From Candidatus Nitrosocosmicus sp. (lineage in GTDB: Archaea > Thermoproteota > Nitrososphaeria > Nitrososphaerales > Nitrososphaeraceae): a stretch of DNA of 7,104 bases. The position numbers and the translations under genes are program-made. The notes under the pieces are model-generated. The model searched no databases. It worked only from the letters and a program-made list of their open reading frames with translations, and was not told where the DNA came from. Shown piece after piece: positions 6,216-7,104 of the stretch; positions within the stretch are counted from its first letter, which is position 1, and each line of letters begins with the position of its first letter. The stretch is taken from positions 1 to 7,104 of the forward strand of contig JAKDMR010000102.1 in the NCBI GenBank assembly GCA_030452275.1. The letters run 5' to 3'.

Positions 6216-6957
6216 CAAATTTGTTTTATCATCAGCTAATTTGATTGATTTATTATGTTATCCAAGATTTAGTGCCTCTGATTATTATTCTAGGTTGAGT
6301 GAACTTAGATCGTTAAATCTAAAATTTGTGGTTCTGGAAGGTAATACTCTTTTAAAAGCTATTAGGATTCTGGGGAAAGGAAGTGAAGGATTAGTGTTAA
6401 AAGTTCAAAATATGCACAGTAAAACCATGGCACTAAAAATTAAGAGAATTGACTCGTGTAGAACCGACATGAAAAATGAATTTGAATTTTACCAGCGCAT
6501 AAATAAGAATCATTTGGGACCCATGGTTTACTCTTTTACAAAAAATGCTCTTTTAATGGAGTTCATCGAAGGTTTGTCCGCAAGAACTTGGTTCTTAAAA
6601 TCAAAAATGAATTTAGACTTGGTACGAAAAATTATCATTAATATTTTGACTCAATGTTACACACTTGATAAACTACACATAGATCATGGTCAACTAAACA
6701 AGTTGGATAATCATGTAATAATTTCCCACTGTGGTTCAAAATGCACTATAGTGGATTTTGAAAGTGCTAGTTACATAAGAAAAGTTAACAATGTTACATC
6801 TGCTTTTCAAGGGTTAATTTTCAAAGGTGTCATTTCAGATCAAATAAACAAATTTGTTAATTATGATAAAAAGAGAGTCGAATTCTTAAATCTGTTATCC
6901 AGCTATAAAATGGACAAGTCAAAAAAAAATTTTGATTCAATAATTGCATTAATTTGA
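6199..6957 (+). CDS. atypical Ser/Thr protein kinase, COG2112 (HUGEL-type) family
   Basis: A 252-residue predicted archaeal protein kinase related to the RIO and Bud32 groups. Visible elements are a glycine loop LGKGSEGLVLKV at 58-69, the ATP-anchoring lysine K80 in MALKIKR, a helix-C glutamate candidate E94 or E96, MEFIEGLSA at 120-128 as the hinge, a catalytic loop around HIDHGQLNKLDNHV at 160-173, and IVDFESAS at 184-191 with D186 as metal ligand. DFE replaces the usual DFG, and HG-L-spacer-HV replaces HRD, both traits of this archaeal family. Residues 1-50 precede the kinase fold, and the C-lobe is short and lacks an obvious peptide-substrate segment. The ATG at 6199 overlaps cca by 17 bases, so it is probably translationally coupled to it. 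The substrate is unknown; the operon suggests an RNA-processing connection. Confidence 0.83.
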   Translation: MAEYSNKFVLSSANLIDLLCYPRFSASDYYSRLSELRSLNLKFVVLEGNTLLKAIRILGKGSEGLVLKVQNMHSKTMALKIKRIDSCRTDMKNEFEFYQRINKNHLGPMVYSFTKNALLMEFIEGLSARTWFLKSKMNLDLVRKIIINILTQCYTLDKLHIDHGQLNKLDNHVIISHCGSKCTIVDFESASYIRKVNNVTSAFQGLIFKGVISDQINKFVNYDKKRVEFLNLLSSYKMDKSKKNFDSIIALI

Positions 6958-6965
6958 ATTAATTA

Positions 6966-6982
6966 TTCTAAGAATCTTAGAA
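6966..6982. repeat. perfect inverted repeat between the kinase gene and the repeat ORF
   Basis: TTCTAAG (6966-6972) and CTTAGAA (6976-6982) are exact reverse complements separated by AAT. The element starts nine bases after the kinase stop and ends 32 bases before the next ATG. It could be a weak hairpin at the end of the upstream message, or an operator for a dimeric regulator near the next promoter. It is followed by A residues rather than T residues on the plus strand, which argues against a classical terminator. Confidence 0.5.
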
Positions 6983-7014
6983 AAACATTAATCTTCACTT
7001 GTGTCACTTTAACT

Positions 7015-7104
7015 ATGACCCTTCCAAAAGGTTACGTAATACCCAATAAAGAAGCAGAAGAAAAGACCAAACGAGAAGCAGAAGAAAAGACCAAACGAGA
7101 AGCA
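7015..7104 (+). CDS. charged repeat protein, 5' end only (runs off the window)
   Basis: An ATG opens a frame that continues for 30 codons to the window edge. It encodes MTLPKGYVIPNK followed by EAEEKTKR, EAEEKTKR and EA. The alternating Glu/Lys/Arg/Ala composition predicts a solvent-exposed, highly helical segment, perhaps a single alpha-helix or coiled coil. There is no signal peptide in the visible part. The start lies 57 bases after the kinase stop; a clear TATA box is not visible, the best AT-rich stretch being AAAAACATTAATC at about 6981-6993. The family is unknown. The 24-bp repeat is in frame, which supports coding. Confidence 0.6.
   Translation, partial: MTLPKGYVIPNKEAEEKTKREAEEKTKREA
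7051..7104 (+). repeat. 24-bp in-frame tandem repeat, truncated by the window edge
   Basis: Two exact 24-bp units (7051-7074 and 7075-7098) are followed by the first six bases of a third (7099-7104). Each unit begins GAAGCAGAAG and ends CCAAACGA, and encodes EAEEKTKR. Zero divergence between copies suggests recent expansion or ongoing copy-number change. The total number of copies lies beyond the window. Confidence 0.92.

Noticed and set aside
7051..7104. CRISPR-like direct repeats
   Set aside because: The units are contiguous without spacers, are multiples of three and keep an open reading frame.

Overview
This window looks like a low-GC ammonia-oxidising archaeon of the Nitrososphaerota (Thaumarchaeota), probably a Nitrososphaerales / Nitrosocosmicus-like genome. 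That placement is inference from AT-rich DNA, archaeal-only families (UPF0200, UPF0201, class I CCA-adding enzyme, HUGEL-type kinase), TATA boxes about 25-30 bases before starts with almost no Shine-Dalgarno signals, TTG starts, and a tRNA with archaeal introns and no encoded CCA. No 16S or amo gene is present to confirm it.

Layout. Bases 1-45 may hold the 5' end of a minus-strand gene. Bases 118-245 (minus) are a tRNA-Trp(CCA) interrupted by two 27-nt introns, one at the usual anticodon-loop site and one in the T-loop. It diverges from a plus-strand pair: a ferredoxin-type siroheme/[4Fe-4S] nitrite/sulfite reductase (386-2230) overlapping a tandem-rhodanese sulfurtransferase with a lysine-rich N-terminal tail (2218-3123). 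A T-rich stretch follows, then the convergent ends of a minus-strand pair: a UPF0201 RNA-binding-like protein (3140-3526) and a UPF0200 P-loop kinase (3534-4133).

A 97-base divergent promoter region separates that pair from a tightly packed plus-strand cluster: RNA 2',3'-cyclic phosphodiesterase ThpR (4231-4812), archaeal CCA-adding enzyme (4818-6215) and an atypical Ser/Thr kinase of the COG2112 type (6199-6957). The window ends inside a new ORF (from 7015) that runs into tandem 24-bp repeats coding for a highly charged 8-residue unit.

How it fits together. The reductase and rhodanese probably act together in nitrite or sulfite reduction and sulfur handling. The thpR-cca-kinase cluster is an RNA end-processing group; the tRNA-Trp here needs both splicing and CCA addition, so the window is rich in tRNA maturation. 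The points most worth a second look are the two-intron tRNA-Trp, an Asn at the third catalytic carboxylate position of the CCA enzyme, and the repeat ORF at the right edge. I see no CRISPR array, insertion sequence or prophage.
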